This document shows positions 63,067-64,000 of a DNA stretch of 64,000 nt, piece after piece. The notes below the pieces were generated by a model. That model did not search any database and was not told the origin of the DNA. It saw nothing but the letters and a program-made list of their open reading frames with translations. Numbering within the stretch: the first letter of the stretch is position 1; each line of letters begins with the position of its first letter. The stretch is from the NCBI RefSeq assembly GCF_037023745.1, contig NZ_CP146101.1, positions 4,332,001 to 4,396,000 of the forward strand. Reading direction: 5' to 3'. This DNA comes from Streptomyces sp. SCSIO 30461. GTDB taxonomy: Bacteria; Actinomycetota; Actinomycetes; Streptomycetales; Streptomycetaceae. Position numbers and translations under genes: made by a program.

Positions 63067-64000
63067 GCCCCGGCCCACGGCACACCGCCACGCTGTTGTG
63101 CAGCATCGCCGGTGCGGCGGTCGTCGCCCTGGACGGGACCGTGCTCACCATCGCCCAGCCCGCCATGCAGCGGGATCTGCAGGCGTCGTTCCAGCAGGTG
63201 CAGTGGACCAGTACCGGCTATCTCGTCGCCGTGGCGAGCCTGCTGGTCTTCGCGGGGCGGCTCGGCGACCGCTATGGCCACCGGCAGATGCTCGCCCTGG
63301 GCACCATCGGGTTCGGGGCGACATCGGCGGCGATCTGCCTGGCCCCCGGCATCCGCTGGGTGATCGGGCTTCGGGTCGCCCAGGGGATCTGCGGCGCCCT
63401 GCTCCAGCCCGCGACGCTCGGAATGCTGCGCGCCGCCTATCCGCCCGACCGGCTGGCTTCGCCGATCGCCCTGCGCACCAGCGCGATCGCCGCCGCGGCG
63501 GCGGTCGGTCCGGTCATCGGCGGGGCCCTCACCACGCAACTGGGCTGGCGGGCCGTGTTCTTCCTCAATGTCGTGCCCGCACTGCTCATCGGGGTGCTCG
63601 CGCTCGCCTCCCGCCCACTCATGACCCGGGACTCCGCGCAGCCGGAGCGGACCGAAGGTCTCGACCTGCCCGGCGCCGGTCTGCTCGCGGTGGCACTGGT
63701 GTGCCTGGTGTATACGCTCTCGGCTGTGCCACGGTCGGTCTTGAGCCCCGCGACCGTGGCGGCGGCCGGCCTGGCCGTGCTGGCGACGGGCGCGTTCGTA
63801 CGGCGTGAGCGGCGCACGGTGGACCCGCTGATACCCGGGGAAGTGATCGGCTCGACGGCGATCTCCTCCGCACTCGCCGTGTTGCTGGCCGCTTCGGCGG
63901 CGATGTTCGGTGCCGTGTTCGTGGGCACCTATCTGCTTCAGGACATCCTCGGTATGGATCCGTTCCGCTGCGCTCTGGCCGGACTGCCGGGCCCGGCTGC
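63063..64000 (+). CDS. MFS drug exporter, EmrB/QacA type (cut by window edge)
   Basis: The first 312 residues, about eight membrane helices: AAVVALDGTVLTIAQPAM, FAGRLGDRYGHRQMLALGTI (motif A), GGALTTQLGWRAVFFLNVVP (motif C type). Translationally coupled to the TetR gene, so probably induced by its own substrate. The C-terminal part is outside the window. Confidence 0.92.
   Translation, partial: MSPGPRHTATLLCSIAGAAVVALDGTVLTIAQPAMQRDLQASFQQVQWTSTGYLVAVASLLVFAGRLGDRYGHRQMLALGTIGFGATSAAICLAPGIRWVIGLRVAQGICGALLQPATLGMLRAAYPPDRLASPIALRTSAIAAAAAVGPVIGGALTTQLGWRAVFFLNVVPALLIGVLALASRPLMTRDSAQPERTEGLDLPGAGLLAVALVCLVYTLSAVPRSVLSPATVAAAGLAVLATGAFVRRERRTVDPLIPGEVIGSTAISSALAVLLAASAAMFGAVFVGTYLLQDILGMDPFRCALAGLPGPA

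Overview
The window is very GC-rich with strong G/C preference at third codon positions, dense overlapping operons (ATGA/GTGA junctions) and typical mycelial-actinomycete content: a whiE-type spore-pigment polyketide cluster, two SpoIIE-family phosphatases with fused ATPase domains, a PknB-like kinase and IS110/IS1182/IS630 relics. It is almost certainly Streptomyces or a close relative. No rRNA, tRNA, CRISPR array or intact mobile element was seen.

Layout. 1-8393 (minus): an actinobacterial [NiFe] hydrogenase operon of the high-affinity group 1h/5 type, read from hypX (CO-ligand synthesis) through hhyS, hhyL, a NifU-like protein, two DUF proteins and an unknown 480-aa protein into a maturation protease cut by the left edge; from hhyL onward every junction is a 4-base overlap. 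8565-14243: a small unknown protein, a transmembrane Ser/Thr kinase with a translationally coupled membrane protein that looks like its extracellular twin, and a large sensor-type SpoIIE phosphatase. 14257-17935 (minus): a glutamate-type ABC importer (gluABCD order) headed by a coupled PAS-domain protein.

18757-26571 (plus): an exopolysaccharide locus: PelF-like glycosyltransferase, polytopic membrane protein, LegB-like dehydratase, sugar nucleotidyltransferase, second NAD-dependent sugar enzyme, spherulin-4/GH135-like protein and GH114 lipoprotein. The spherulin-4 plus GH114 plus GT4 plus epimerase combination resembles the fungal galactosaminogalactan cluster and bacterial Pel loci. It is the best candidate here for a little-described system.

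26603-36887: PolX DNA polymerase, an HSL-family esterase followed by an IS200/IS605-like end relic, a PadR-controlled ABC exporter, and a lone sugar-binding lipoprotein upstream of a GH13 alpha-glucosidase. 36962-40589: a complete sugar ABC importer whose first permease carries an inserted extracellular beta-sandwich-like domain.

40686-48153: spore pigment cluster (divergent FAD hydroxylase; SchA/CurD-monooxygenase fusion, cupin, KS alpha, KS beta, ACP, aromatase, TcmI-type cyclase). It ends at a strong terminator and is followed by a graveyard of degraded transposases that brackets an MFS exporter (49713-51344). An O-methyltransferase and a secreted beta-helix protein follow. 54711-59351: aldehyde dehydrogenase, APC permease and GMC dehydrogenase, probably choline-to-glycine-betaine oxidation, closed by a perfect 19-bp terminator hairpin. 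59419-64000: a small unknown protein, a second SpoIIE phosphatase, and a TetR-MFS pair with a clear palindromic operator, cut by the right edge.
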